The notes: generated from the sequence alone by a model not told the origin. A DNA stretch of 26,321 bases from an uncultured Oscillospiraceae bacterium (GCA_934546685.1 CAKTEB010000026.1:1-26321); one strand, 5' to 3'; counted from the first letter of the stretch, positions 14,601-22,188 are shown. Numbers and translations are program-made.

Positions 14601-16865
14601 GGCAGTGGGATTATACCGAATTATGGAGCAAAGAAAGAAGCACTTGATTGGAATAACACTGCATGGGTAAAGAGCACCTACTATAGCAAGGTCTCGAAGG
14701 TGATCATTGGAAGCGGTGTGACCTTGGGCACAGATGCAGTCCTCTTTAGCAACCTGACCCGAATTGAAATTGCAGAGGGTGCATCGCTGGCGAGAGATTC
14801 TATATATCTGAACGGTGCAGCTAAGGACTGCGATATTGTGTTCCTTGGAAACGCAACGGTAGTTGCAGGATCTATTGGCTCGTACGTTGAAAGACAAATG
14901 AAGGTAGCAAGTAAGCCCCAGATCACGGTTTATGCTGATCTTACCAAGTTGGGGGTAAGCGGACCTGAAGGCTTTATCGATTCGAGCTTGTGGCAAGCGA
15001 CGTATAATGATAGTGATAAAAAAATAATTGTATTCTATGGCATGGGACTGGAAGATGCCGCTGCGGCGATTCGGAGCGACAAGGCCGTTATCATTGCTGG
15101 ATTCTGCGGCTTGACTGATGACGCTCAAAAGGCAGAAGCAGTCCAGAGCTATGCTGAGAGCAAGATTAAGGCAGATAGCATTACCTGCACGGCAAAGAAA
15201 GTAATCAGCAACATCTATGATGTGACGCTGACACTGGGCGAGAATGGCCCCACTAAGACAGTCCGTATCACGGTAAACGCTGACCATCAGTATAAATACA
15301 CAGCACAGAATGATACGATCACTGCCAGCTGCACAAACTGCTCGAACAAAGTTGTGGCTCGTGTCGTAGCAAATAACGTCGTAGAGGGCAACGCTAAGAA
15401 TGCGGTGTTTGTATCCTATGGAGCTGGCTGGCCCGCAGGCAACCTGACGATCACCTATTCGGATCCGGCTGGCAATATCTATGATGGAATGCCGACAGGC
15501 GCAGGTACTTATTGTGCCAGCATTTCCGTTGAAAATGTTAAGGCATCTGCAACGTTTGCTATTTCCCATAATCTCGTAAAGCATGAAAAGGTAGACGCTA
15601 CCTGCACGACAGAGGGTTCAGCGGAGTACTGGAACTGCACTGTCTGCAATAAGAACTTTGAGGATCAGGCCGCAACAAAGGAGATTACTGATATTGTGAT
15701 CCCGAAGGTTGCACACACCCTGACCAAGACTGATGCGGTGGCTGCAACTTGCACTACCGATGGCAACAAGGAATATTGGACTTGTTCCGAGTGCCACAAG
15801 CTGTTCAGAGATGAGAACGGTACCACTGAAACCACACCTGATGATGTAACCATCAAGGCCAAGGGCCATGACCTGAAGAAGACCGAGGCCAAGGCCGCCA
15901 CCTGCACCGAAGCTGGCACCAAGGCCTATTGGACCTGCTCCGTCTGCAACAAGGTATTCGCTGATGTCGAGGGCACCCACGAGACCACTGTTAAGGATCA
16001 AGTTATCCCCGCAACTGGTCATGCTCTGACCAAGACCGACGCCAAGGATGCGACCTGCACCGAGGCTGGCAACAAGGCTTATTGGACCTGCTCCGTCTGC
16101 GGCAAGGTGTTCGCTGACGAGGCGGCCACTACCGAGACCACTGTGGAGAAGATGACCGTTGCGGCCACTGGCCACGACTGGAGCAATGCCGACGGCGTCT
16201 GCAAGACCTGCGGCACTAAGTGCACCGAGGAGCATAAGCCCGGCACCACCTGCTCCGTCTGCGGCAAGAATACTGCCGAGGAGGACAAGACCCCCGACGA
16301 GGACAAGACTCCCTCCATCACCGATTTCACCGACGTGAAGTCCGACGACTGGTTCTACGACTCCGTGAAGTGGGCCCTGGATCGGAAGATCACCAACGGT
16401 ACCTCTGAGACCACCTACTCCCCGGCTCAGGGCTGCACCCGTGCGCAGATCGTCACCTTCCTGTGGCGTGCGTTTGGCGAGCCCGAGCCCACCACCACCG
16501 AGAATCCCTTCACCGACGTGACCCAGGACGAGAACCACAAGTGCTACTACAAGGCCATCCTGTGGGCCGCCGAAAAGGGCATTACCACCGGTACCACAGA
16601 GACCACCTTCTCCCCCAACGAATACTGCACCCGTGCGCAGATCGTCACCTTCCTGTATCGGGCGGCTGGCAAGCCTGAGCCCAAGGGCGGCAAGATGCCC
16701 TTCGAGGATGTGAAGCAGGGCGACTATTACTACAACGCGGTGCTGTGGGCCTGTGAGAACGGCATTGCCAAGGGCATGACCGCGACCACCTTTGAGCCTG
16801 GTACCACCTGCACCCGTGCCCAGAGCGTGACCTTCGTCTACCGGGCAGAGGATTTCCTGGGGTAA
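11673..16865 (+). CDS. Phase-variable SLH surface protein with DUF4886/SGNH-like domain
   Basis: The product is 1730 residues. ATG 11673 has AGGAGG seven bases upstream. A signal peptide (MKKRILSLLLTLCMVVSVLP then TAVFA) is followed by a DUF4886/SGNH-like domain at ~66-350. It has Ser74 in LLIGNSHAVD and the Asp282/His285 pair in DANHLS, so it is a candidate esterase. Residues ~534-1110 hold three divergent ~190-residue repeats beginning near 534, 737 and 936, with shared blocks such as AIYFNT, VVVxxGVTV and GWYN/SWYN. At ~1298-1533 come Cys-rich repeats of the ATCTxxGxxxYWTCSxCxKxF type. Three SLH domains end the protein (from ~1549, 1611 and 1674), which bind secondary cell-wall polymer. 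Codon use changes at about nt 15840, with the 3' end GC-rich like the neighbours. Transcription is expected from the invertible promoter, so expression should be on in some cells only. The substrate is unknown. Confidence 0.9.
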   Translation: MKKRILSLLLTLCMVVSVLPTAVFAEGNDSAASTEQMEVAPKTSQKVDPEGSTNFSAVQDENDDTIDVLLIGNSHAVDIETWLSLVLRDAGLDSKVKITRLAPMGGRKLYTDDSDRSSHIAAATTEESAWPTSGKEKQNKSYYDAQLLNANKTWDLIIVQDWHESTVATNSETAVNGIRETVNWLKSCTSYQEGKTRIAWAADWPDAASHESAHDRMVNAVNAVSEMTDGVNFIIPVGLCVENARTSYFNNVKNADDSYLPGSENTDGSKAEVANYNLMERDANHLSYELGCYTVAAMTVAKIVEQYNLMSVTDFLASLKTAPEYKDKNGVEWKGSFNDNIWAVVKESVSNAIQYPKAVTQSQYTVDPADQIAEQVKTVDCTDAAEKASAVSSQEELEAIAAELVAKAGGAANAELTPVVTYSAPVDGTEDNKTGTAGKYYIGVKFLCGYTQKEVALVSGEVKPKYYEGGEEELAAAVKAAKTKLTGMAAALGVADNSAYIATVEAALCVADVNEALANAQNAMVKDAGYEAAGSVTSKGWDKQNNNAPVGDDTGVYYTIKKDGNDVVLAFVGEGSIPDFNTSNGAGEWSATPWRVYNSSKRITKVVVGGKVSVGQFAILLTNVSEIKIEDGAELRENAIYFNTMDEDSVIRFEGTAKVASRSIGWYNKNQPSKTSQSTVYADFSKLTCGDKTVQRATDFVEGGLLTTNNANGLPIVQVKNTDPNAKEEDTTNLESGDVTTGGWDANGTAQGNPTGVKYRIYSEGTDVILELSGNGEMPKFDYKEGSPHYNNTPWRKDYGTAITKVVVDSGVTVDQYGLFLSNVTSYVIQDGAGLKTNAIYFNTQKVNATITFEGSATVASNAISWYNGGGQKGLPVQVLVRADFARLTKKESEAQVAVASDFIASDLLTTKNMNGDVIVVAVNTNDEKKTLESGKIYDGGWNKTNREPLGTDTGVSYEIYTQGTDVVLEFKKDGTGSGIIPNYGAKKEALDWNNTAWVKSTYYSKVSKVIIGSGVTLGTDAVLFSNLTRIEIAEGASLARDSIYLNGAAKDCDIVFLGNATVVAGSIGSYVERQMKVASKPQITVYADLTKLGVSGPEGFIDSSLWQATYNDSDKKIIVFYGMGLEDAAAAIRSDKAVIIAGFCGLTDDAQKAEAVQSYAESKIKADSITCTAKKVISNIYDVTLTLGENGPTKTVRITVNADHQYKYTAQNDTITASCTNCSNKVVARVVANNVVEGNAKNAVFVSYGAGWPAGNLTITYSDPAGNIYDGMPTGAGTYCASISVENVKASATFAISHNLVKHEKVDATCTTEGSAEYWNCTVCNKNFEDQAATKEITDIVIPKVAHTLTKTDAVAATCTTDGNKEYWTCSECHKLFRDENGTTETTPDDVTIKAKGHDLKKTEAKAATCTEAGTKAYWTCSVCNKVFADVEGTHETTVKDQVIPATGHALTKTDAKDATCTEAGNKAYWTCSVCGKVFADEAATTETTVEKMTVAATGHDWSNADGVCKTCGTKCTEEHKPGTTCSVCGKNTAEEDKTPDEDKTPSITDFTDVKSDDWFYDSVKWALDRKITNGTSETTYSPAQGCTRAQIVTFLWRAFGEPEPTTTENPFTDVTQDENHKCYYKAILWAAEKGITTGTTETTFSPNEYCTRAQIVTFLYRAAGKPEPKGGKMPFEDVKQGDYYYNAVLWACENGIAKGMTATTFEPGTTCTRAQSVTFVYRAEDFLG

Positions 16866-16899
16866 GAAATGATCCCTGAACGCATGAAATAACGCGCAG

Positions 16900-16934
16900 C
16901 GCCCCCTGCTCCGATTTGGAGCAGGGGGCGTTTT
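16900..16934 (+). terminator. Rho-independent terminator of the SLH protein gene
   Basis: A perfect 13-bp stem CGCCCCCTGCTCC/GGAGCAGGGGGCG (16900-16912, 16918-16930) with a GATTT loop is followed by TTTT. It also lies at the end of the convergent minus-strand gene, but has no U-run on that strand. Confidence 0.9.
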
Positions 16935-16966
16935 GCTGTGCTTTGACGGCGACCACTTGATAAAAC

Positions 16967-19432
16967 TCAGGGATTGCCATGGGAATCCTCCAGGTTCTGA
17001 TACACGACCACACAGTTCTTCTGCTTCTTGGCCTGATATAGGGCATAATCTGCCTCATGGATGATCGATGCGATCTTGCCGTGGGAATAGGCGCCGCCGA
17101 TGCTCATGGTAAGGCGCAGCTCCGGGCACTCCGGCAGCCGCAGATTGGCAATGGCGTTTACGATCACCTGCAGCCGCTCCTCCAGAACGTGCCGGGGGAG
17201 ATTGTGGAACAGCAGGAAGAACTCGTCGCCTCCATAGCGCACCAGATCATCCTTGCTGCGGATGGCGGCACGGATAGCCTGGGCGACCTGATAGAGCACC
17301 GCGTCGCCGATCAGGTGACCGTATTGGTCGTTAATCTGCTTGTAATTGTCCACATCCATCATGGCAAAGGCAAATTCGCCCACCAAACCCCGGAGCCGGT
17401 CATCATAATACCGGCGGTTGTGGACCTTTGTGGTGGAATCCGTATACACCTGGCGGTTGCGGATCAGCAGCTGATTGATGACGTTTTCCTCCCCGTTTCC
17501 GCTGATCGTATCAGCAAAGTGGATGGGGTTCACGCACTCCAGGGCGTACACATGGCCGTCTACATCCAGGCAGGAGGCGATGACGTAATAGACCTCGTTG
17601 CCGATGGCCTCCACCTTGCTGACAGGCTTGTGGGTTCGGACGGTCTCCTGGGAGATGCAGCGGTTACAGCGATTGTCCTTCTGCCAGACCGAATAACAGT
17701 GGTTATTATGCTCCAGGTCGCTGCCATCCGAGCTCACGGAGACCTGCATACAGATGACGGGATCCACCAGACGGACGGTCTGGAACAGGTTCCGATACCG
17801 CTGGAATACCATGGGCAGCTGATCCCCGGTGATCCGCATGATGTTGTCCGCGCAGAACTCACCGGATGATTCGTCCCCGGCGGGTACGTGAAGATTCCGC
17901 TGATATTCGGCCATCTGGGCATAGCGGTCATTGATGTTCTGGACCTTACCCATAATGGACTTAACCAGGCCAGGCTCTGTGCCGGACCAGGTGATGAGCA
18001 TGGCCAGCTTGCACCAGCACAGCTCTCCCTTCAGCACCAGCTGGGTCTCCAGCTCCATATACTGCTCGTCCGCTGTGAGCGCCCGGAGGCGATCCTGGAT
18101 CTGCTGGATCATTTTGGAGCCGGCCACGGCTCGGAATTGGGAGTCGTTGATGGGATCCACGATCACCGCGGGAAGACCCGTCTGCTCCGACAGCCCATGG
18201 AAGAGATCCAGCGCCGGAGGCTGGGTGGTGTATTCAAACCAGAGCTCATGGCTCAGGTCGAAGAAGAAATTCTGCTTGGTAGAGGCGGCTTCCAGCTCCT
18301 GGGTCATCCGGGCGGCGCTGAGATTCCGGCCCTGGTACAGATCTTCAATGGCCTTTTGTGCGGTGAATTGAGCCTGGGCAAGGCTGGGGGGCAGCTCCGC
18401 CTCTTTTTTGAGGGTGGGGGAAATTTCGTCCAGACACTTCAGGAGGATGGGGCTGAAGGCGCCGCATTCGCCATTGTGGATCATCTCCATGGCGGTTTCG
18501 TGGGGGTAGGCGTCCTTGTAGCAGCGCTTGCTGACCAGGGCGTCGTAGGCGTCCGCCACGGAGACCACCTGGGCAGCGATGGGGATCTCGTCTCCCTTGA
18601 GATGGTCGGGATAGCCGTGACCGTCCCAGCGCTCGTGATGCCAGTGACAAATCTCAATGGCGTACTTCAACAGGCGTTCGTCCTGGCGCAGGGGCAGGCT
18701 GGTAATCATATTGGCGCCCAGCTGGGGGTGGCGCTTGATGATGTCAAATTCCGCGGGAGTCAGAGGGCCGGGCTTTGTGAGCACCTCCTCGGGAACCAGG
18801 AGCTTGCCAATGTCGTGCAGTCCGGCGGCGGTGCAGATGGTCTCGAAGTCGTCGCAGTCAATGGCATACTGATCGGTCTTATCCAGGAGGCATTTGAGCA
18901 GCAGCTTTGTGAGATGGGAGACGTTGGACATGTGGCTGCCGCTTTCACCGCTGCGGTATTCCACGGCATAGCCCAGAATGGATATCAGCACGTCGTTGTT
19001 CTTCTCCTGCTGAGCGAACTGCTCAGAGACCATGCCCAGCAGCTGCTGTTTTTTCGCCTGGAGCAGAATGGTGTTGATGATGCGCTGACGGACTACGCTG
19101 GGGATGAAGGGGCGGCTGATATAGTCCGAAACGCCCAGCCGGAAGGCCCGGTCAATGGAGGCGGCGCTGGTTTCCGTGGAGATGATGATGGTGGGGATGC
19201 GTTCGATCCAGTGGTTCTGGTTCATAATGTCCAGCACCTCATAACCGTTCATCTCCGGCATCAGAAGATCCAGCAGCAGCGCGCCGATCTCCTCTTCGTA
19301 GCTCCGGAGGGCGGCGACCGCCTCGCGACCGTTGGTGGCCTCGATGATCTCGTAGTCGTGCTCCAGCATATTCACCAGGATCGCGCGGTTCAGTTCCGAA
19401 TCGTCCGCGATCAACAGTTTCTTTTGATTCAT
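16967..19432 (-). CDS. Response regulator with HD-GYP and GGDEF domains (c-di-GMP turnover)
   Basis: The product is 821 residues from ATG 19430-19432, which has AAAGGGA upstream; a TTG 39 bases earlier is a weaker alternative. A REC domain (1-120) has acidic D10/D11 and phospho-acceptor D55, with Arg107 where the usual Lys precedes Pro-Phe. An HD-GYP domain (~150-340) has H206-D207-I-G-K210, H235-P236, H265-H266 and G273-Y274-P275, all intact. A middle region contains a Cys-rich PAS-like piece (CYSVWQKDNRCNRCIS, ~residues 575-590). A C-terminal GGDEF domain has RYGGDEFFLLF (~728-738) and an RSKD inhibitory site five residues before GGDEF. Both c-di-GMP synthesis and hydrolysis look possible, with phosphorylation perhaps setting the balance. 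No sensor kinase is in the window. Cytoplasmic. Confidence 0.93.
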   Translation of the reverse strand: MNQKKLLIADDSELNRAILVNMLEHDYEIIEATNGREAVAALRSYEEEIGALLLDLLMPEMNGYEVLDIMNQNHWIERIPTIIISTETSAASIDRAFRLGVSDYISRPFIPSVVRQRIINTILLQAKKQQLLGMVSEQFAQQEKNNDVLISILGYAVEYRSGESGSHMSNVSHLTKLLLKCLLDKTDQYAIDCDDFETICTAAGLHDIGKLLVPEEVLTKPGPLTPAEFDIIKRHPQLGANMITSLPLRQDERLLKYAIEICHWHHERWDGHGYPDHLKGDEIPIAAQVVSVADAYDALVSKRCYKDAYPHETAMEMIHNGECGAFSPILLKCLDEISPTLKKEAELPPSLAQAQFTAQKAIEDLYQGRNLSAARMTQELEAASTKQNFFFDLSHELWFEYTTQPPALDLFHGLSEQTGLPAVIVDPINDSQFRAVAGSKMIQQIQDRLRALTADEQYMELETQLVLKGELCWCKLAMLITWSGTEPGLVKSIMGKVQNINDRYAQMAEYQRNLHVPAGDESSGEFCADNIMRITGDQLPMVFQRYRNLFQTVRLVDPVICMQVSVSSDGSDLEHNNHCYSVWQKDNRCNRCISQETVRTHKPVSKVEAIGNEVYYVIASCLDVDGHVYALECVNPIHFADTISGNGEENVINQLLIRNRQVYTDSTTKVHNRRYYDDRLRGLVGEFAFAMMDVDNYKQINDQYGHLIGDAVLYQVAQAIRAAIRSKDDLVRYGGDEFFLLFHNLPRHVLEERLQVIVNAIANLRLPECPELRLTMSIGGAYSHGKIASIIHEADYALYQAKKQKNCVVVYQNLEDSHGNP

Positions 19433-19515
19433 ATCAACAGTTCCCTTTCGCCTCAACATTGAGCCGTACAAAAAATTCCGATACTATGACATTGCTATGA
19501 GCATAGATGCCTATC

Positions 19516-19544
19516 ATCATACGTTCTATACGAAAAAAAGTCAA
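19516..19544 (-). promoter_or_regulatory. SigA promoter of the REC-HD-GYP-GGDEF gene
   Basis: Read on the minus strand: TTGACT (19544-19539), a 17-nt spacer, TATGAT (19521-19516). Predicted start ~19509, giving a ~75-nt leader. Confidence 0.75.
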
Positions 19545-19549
19545 GATAT

Positions 19550-19579
19550 TTGGCAGCTTTTTGGCAAAAACACTATAAT
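19550..19579 (+). promoter_or_regulatory. Upstream promoter (P1) of the ABC/frl operon
   Basis: TTGGCA (19550-19555), an 18-nt spacer, then TATAAT (19574-19579). It is ~100 bp upstream of a second promoter and lies back to back with the minus-strand promoter at 19516-19544. No gene begins between the two plus-strand promoters. Confidence 0.6.
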
Positions 19580-19677
19580 TATTATGTGCTGGTCCGGTCG
19601 AGGCGGAACAAGCTGGAGGCCGACGCAGATTCATAGAAAAAAGCTGGCGGCTGAGGCAAAGAAGTGGCGGATCATAC

Positions 19678-19706
19678 TTGCATTTTACGGAGGAACCAAC
19701 TATAAT
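19678..19706 (+). promoter_or_regulatory. Downstream promoter (P2) of the ABC/frl operon
   Basis: TTGCAT (19678-19683), a 17-nt spacer, then TATAAT (19701-19706). An imperfect palindrome, TATAA-TG-TTATA, overlaps the -10 and could bind a regulator. Confidence 0.75.
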
Positions 19707-19732
19707 GTTATAATACAATTCAGTTTAATAAT

Positions 19733-19799
19733 CTGCTGAGAGAAAGCGGCCTGGGGGCGTATATCGCTGTATATTTCCGTATGCGCTTCTCTGCGGCAG
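19733..19799 (+). ncRNA. Structured leader RNA before the ABC/frl operon
   Basis: CTGCTGAGAGAAAGCG (19733-19748) pairs with CGCTTCTCTGCGGCAG (19784-19799) through ~15 base pairs with one bulge on each side, enclosing a 35-nt loop. It sits in the leader from P2, ~75 bases before the first start codon. No U-run follows, so it is not an intrinsic terminator. I see no consensus of a known riboswitch or T-box. It may be a regulatory element or only an mRNA-stability hairpin. Confidence 0.4.
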
Positions 19800-19873
19800 A
19801 GGGATAAGGCTGGAGAAAAGCGCGGCCAGGGCGGCTGCGATGAACTGGTATTCCTTGAAGGAGGATGATGAAA

Positions 19874-20638
19874 ATGAGTGACTATCCAACTACATTCTTT
19901 GGATGGGTCGTCATGCTGGCACAAAAATACGGCGCGGACTTCCTGCGCGGCACCGGCGTCACCCTGGAGCTGGCGATCCTGGGCACGATCTTCGGGTGTC
20001 TGCTGGGCTTTGCCGTGGGCCTGGTGCAGAGCATCGTGGTGGATCCCAACGCCTCGGCGGCTTCCCGGGTGCTCACAAAGATCTGCAAGGCCATTGTGGC
20101 CATCTATGTGGAGGTATTCCGCGGTACGCCTATGATGGTGCAGGCCATGGTGGTGTACTATGGCAGCATGTCGGTGTTCAACCTGGATATCCCGTCCTTT
20201 GGGGCTGGCGTTCTGGTGCTGAGCCTCAACACCGGCGCATACATGGCGGAGTCCGTCCGGGGCGCAATCTGCGGCATTGACCCAGGGCAGATGGAGGGCG
20301 GCCGGGCCATCGGCATGAGCTACTTCCAGACCATGCTCCATGTGATCATTCCCCAGGCGTTTCGGAATCTGATCCCCCAGATCGGCAACACCTTTGTGTC
20401 CGCCATCAAGGATACCTCTGTGCTGAACGTCATTGCGGTCACAGAGCTGTACTTCATCGCCCGGACCGTATCCGGCACCTACTATAAGTTCTTTGAGACC
20501 TACTGCATTATCTGCCTGATCTATCTGGTACTGACCTTCGTGACCTCCCGGCTGCTGCGGCTGCTGGAGCGCCGGATGGCCGGCTCCCGGAACTATGAGC
20601 TGGTGCTGGAGGATGCTGACGAGGAGGGCGAAGCGTAA
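19874..20638 (+). CDS. Amino-acid-type ABC transporter permease
   Basis: The product is 254 residues. Of three close ATG codons, 19874 is chosen because AAGGAGG (19858-19864) is nine bases upstream. It is a polar-amino-acid (HisM/GlnP-type) permease. The opening FLRGTGVTLELAILGTIFG is the family's N-terminal pattern, VYVEVFRGTPMMVQ-type sequence follows (here IYVEVFRGTPMMVQ), and the coupling loop EGGRAIGMSYFQTMLHVIIP binds the ATPase. About five membrane segments are seen. It lies in the inner membrane as a likely homodimer. Its stop codon overlaps the ATPase start. Location with frlR and frlD suggests the substrate is fructoselysine or a related Amadori compound, but amino-acid-type permeases usually carry free amino acids, so this is inference from context. 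Confidence 0.9.
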   Translation: MSDYPTTFFGWVVMLAQKYGADFLRGTGVTLELAILGTIFGCLLGFAVGLVQSIVVDPNASAASRVLTKICKAIVAIYVEVFRGTPMMVQAMVVYYGSMSVFNLDIPSFGAGVLVLSLNTGAYMAESVRGAICGIDPGQMEGGRAIGMSYFQTMLHVIIPQAFRNLIPQIGNTFVSAIKDTSVLNVIAVTELYFIARTVSGTYYKFFETYCIICLIYLVLTFVTSRLLRLLERRMAGSRNYELVLEDADEEGEA

Positions 20639-21381
20639 TGGAAAAGCAGACGGTATTAAAGGTTGAGCATCTGGGCAAGAGCTTCGGTACCCATGAGGTG
20701 CTGAAGGACATCCACTTTGAGGTGGCCAAGGGCGAGGTGATCAGCGTCATCGGATCCTCCGGCTCCGGCAAGTCCACCCTGCTCCGCTGCATCAATATGT
20801 TGGAGGAGCCCAGCTGCGGCAGCATCTATTTCGAGGGGGAGCCCATCTCCCACAAGCCCAAGGACAAGAACCGGTTCCGGGCCAGAGTGGGCATGGTGTT
20901 CCAGTCCTTCAACCTGTTTTCCAATATGACCGTGCTGAAGAACTGCATGCTGGGCGTTCAGGTGGTCAAGAACGGCGACAAGGCCGAGGCCAAGAAGCTG
21001 GCCATGAAGTATCTCCGGCAGGTGGGCATGGCTGCCTATATCAACGCCCGGCCAGATCAGCTCTCCGGTGGCCAGAAGCAGCGGGTGGCCATCGCCCGGG
21101 CTCTGTGCATGCAGCCGGATCTTCTGCTCTTTGACGAGCCTACGTCGGCGCTGGATCCCGAGATGGTGGGCGAGGTGCTGGAGGTCATCCGGAGTCTGGC
21201 CAAGGAGGGCATGACCATGGTCATTGTCACCCACGAGATGATGTTCGCCCGGGACATCTCCAGCCGGGTGGTGTTCATGGACGGCGGCGTTATCGTGGAG
21301 GAGGGCGCCCCGGAGCAGCTCTTCGGCAATCCAAAGATGGAGCGTACACGGGAGTTCCTGAGCCGCTACCACCAGGGCTGA
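20638..21381 (+). CDS. Amino-acid-type ABC transporter ATP-binding protein
   Basis: The product is 247 residues, a GlnQ/HisP-type ATPase. Walker A is GSSGSGKST (~residues 40-48), Q-loop MVFQSFNLF, signature LSGGQKQR, Walker B LLLFDEPTSALDP, and switch His in VTHEM. The start overlaps the permease stop by one base (TAATG), so the two are made in step. It energises the permease in the membrane, with the lipoprotein at 24147-25049 as probable substrate-binding partner. All expected motifs are intact. Confidence 0.95.
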   Translation: MEKQTVLKVEHLGKSFGTHEVLKDIHFEVAKGEVISVIGSSGSGKSTLLRCINMLEEPSCGSIYFEGEPISHKPKDKNRFRARVGMVFQSFNLFSNMTVLKNCMLGVQVVKNGDKAEAKKLAMKYLRQVGMAAYINARPDQLSGGQKQRVAIARALCMQPDLLLFDEPTSALDPEMVGEVLEVIRSLAKEGMTMVIVTHEMMFARDISSRVVFMDGGVIVEEGAPEQLFGNPKMERTREFLSRYHQG

Positions 21382-21396
21382 GCGGCAACAAAAATG

Positions 21397-21432
21397 AGGA
21401 GGTAACGCATGCCCCGGGGTGTGCGCATGTAA
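21397..21432 (+). promoter_or_regulatory. Strong ribosome site and 7-codon upstream frame before the GntR-family gene
   Basis: AGGAGG (21397-21402) is placed perfectly for ATG 21409, which opens MPRGVRM and then meets TAA (21430-21432). The regulator's ATG at 21436 is in the same frame, three bases after that stop, and has no ribosome site of its own. Either the regulator is made by re-initiation after a tiny upstream peptide, or an N-terminal extension was cut by a nonsense codon. Confidence 0.6.
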
Positions 21433-21435
21433 GTT

Positions 21436-22188
21436 ATGAAGCTAGATTCCAACGATTCCACCCCCCTGTATTTGCAGCTGAAATCGGAGCTGCGGACGGC
21501 CATCACCGAGCACGTCTACGGCTGCAACGAGAAGATCCCCACGGAGATCCAGCTGAGTCAGCAGTACGGCGTCAGCCGGATCACGGTGCGTCAGGCGGTG
21601 CAGGAGCTCTGCGAGGAAGGGTATCTCGTAAAAATGCAGGGCAAGGGAACCTTTGTGCGCCAGAAGAGGATCTCCCGCAAGCTGGATAATCTCATGAGCT
21701 TTACACAGGCCTGCGCGGCCAACGATATGACCGCCTCCACCTCGGTGATGGAGCAGCGGATCGACACCTTGCCCCCCAAGGAGCAGGAGATGTTCGGGGA
21801 GGAGGGCGCGCAGCGGTACTTCATCATGACCCGGCTCCGTATGGCCGACGATGTGCCGGTGATGCTGGAGACCAACTATTTCCCCCTGCCCCGGTTCGAC
21901 TTCCTGCGGAACGAGGATATGCGGGGCTCCCTGTATCACACCCTGCGAAGCCACGGGGTAGAGATTGCGGCCATCCGGAATACCACCCTGGACGTGATTC
22001 TGGCGGATACCGCCATGGCGCAGCGAATGGGCATCACCCGGGGAACGCCGCTGTTTGACATGCAGGCGAAGAACTTCGACGCGGACGGCAATCTGGTCCA
22101 TCTGGGCCGGGAGCTCATCGTCTGTGACCGGTATCATTTCTCACTGGCGGACTACAAGGTAGCGGAGGACGATTACAATGGCATTTGA
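21436..22188 (+). CDS. frlR: GntR/HutC-family regulator, FrlR-like
   Basis: The product is 250 residues. An N-terminal winged helix-turn-helix (~10-75; PLYLQLKSELRTAI ... SRITVRQAVQELCEEGYL ... GKGTFV) is followed by a C-terminal UTRA ligand domain (~95-245; FIMTRLRMADDVPVMLETNY ... GRELIVCDRYHF), the HutC/FarR layout. It lies between the transporter and the fructoselysine kinase gene, with its 3' end overlapping that gene by 11 bases, which supports a fructoselysine regulator. The effector is probably a phosphorylated Amadori compound, by analogy with sugar-phosphate-responsive UTRA proteins. The name frlR is by context. Its start is unusual: see the upstream frame at 21397-21432. Confidence 0.8.
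   Translation: MKLDSNDSTPLYLQLKSELRTAITEHVYGCNEKIPTEIQLSQQYGVSRITVRQAVQELCEEGYLVKMQGKGTFVRQKRISRKLDNLMSFTQACAANDMTASTSVMEQRIDTLPPKEQEMFGEEGAQRYFIMTRLRMADDVPVMLETNYFPLPRFDFLRNEDMRGSLYHTLRSHGVEIAAIRNTTLDVILADTAMAQRMGITRGTPLFDMQAKNFDADGNLVHLGRELIVCDRYHFSLADYKVAEDDYNGI

Noticed and set aside
15580..16250. CRISPR array
   Set aside because: The repeated DNA in this region is the in-frame coding of diverged protein repeats; no short identical repeats with unique spacers and no cas genes were seen anywhere in the window.
15580..16270. Cys-rich repeats of the SLH protein as zinc-finger DNA-binding or cytochrome haem sites
   Set aside because: The protein is secreted, the pattern ATCTxxGxxxYWTCSxCxKxF is a common extracellular repeat in Clostridia surface proteins, and no CxxCH haem motif is present.
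17888..19462. 524-residue plus-strand frame opposite the REC-HD-GYP-GGDEF gene
   Set aside because: Antisense shadow; the minus strand carries three complete, ordered domains.
19733..19860. TPP or SAM riboswitch, or T-box, in the ABC operon leader
   Set aside because: CTGAGAG and GATGAACTGG look superficially like riboswitch pieces, but the conserved order and the remaining consensus blocks are absent. Kept only as an unassigned structured leader.
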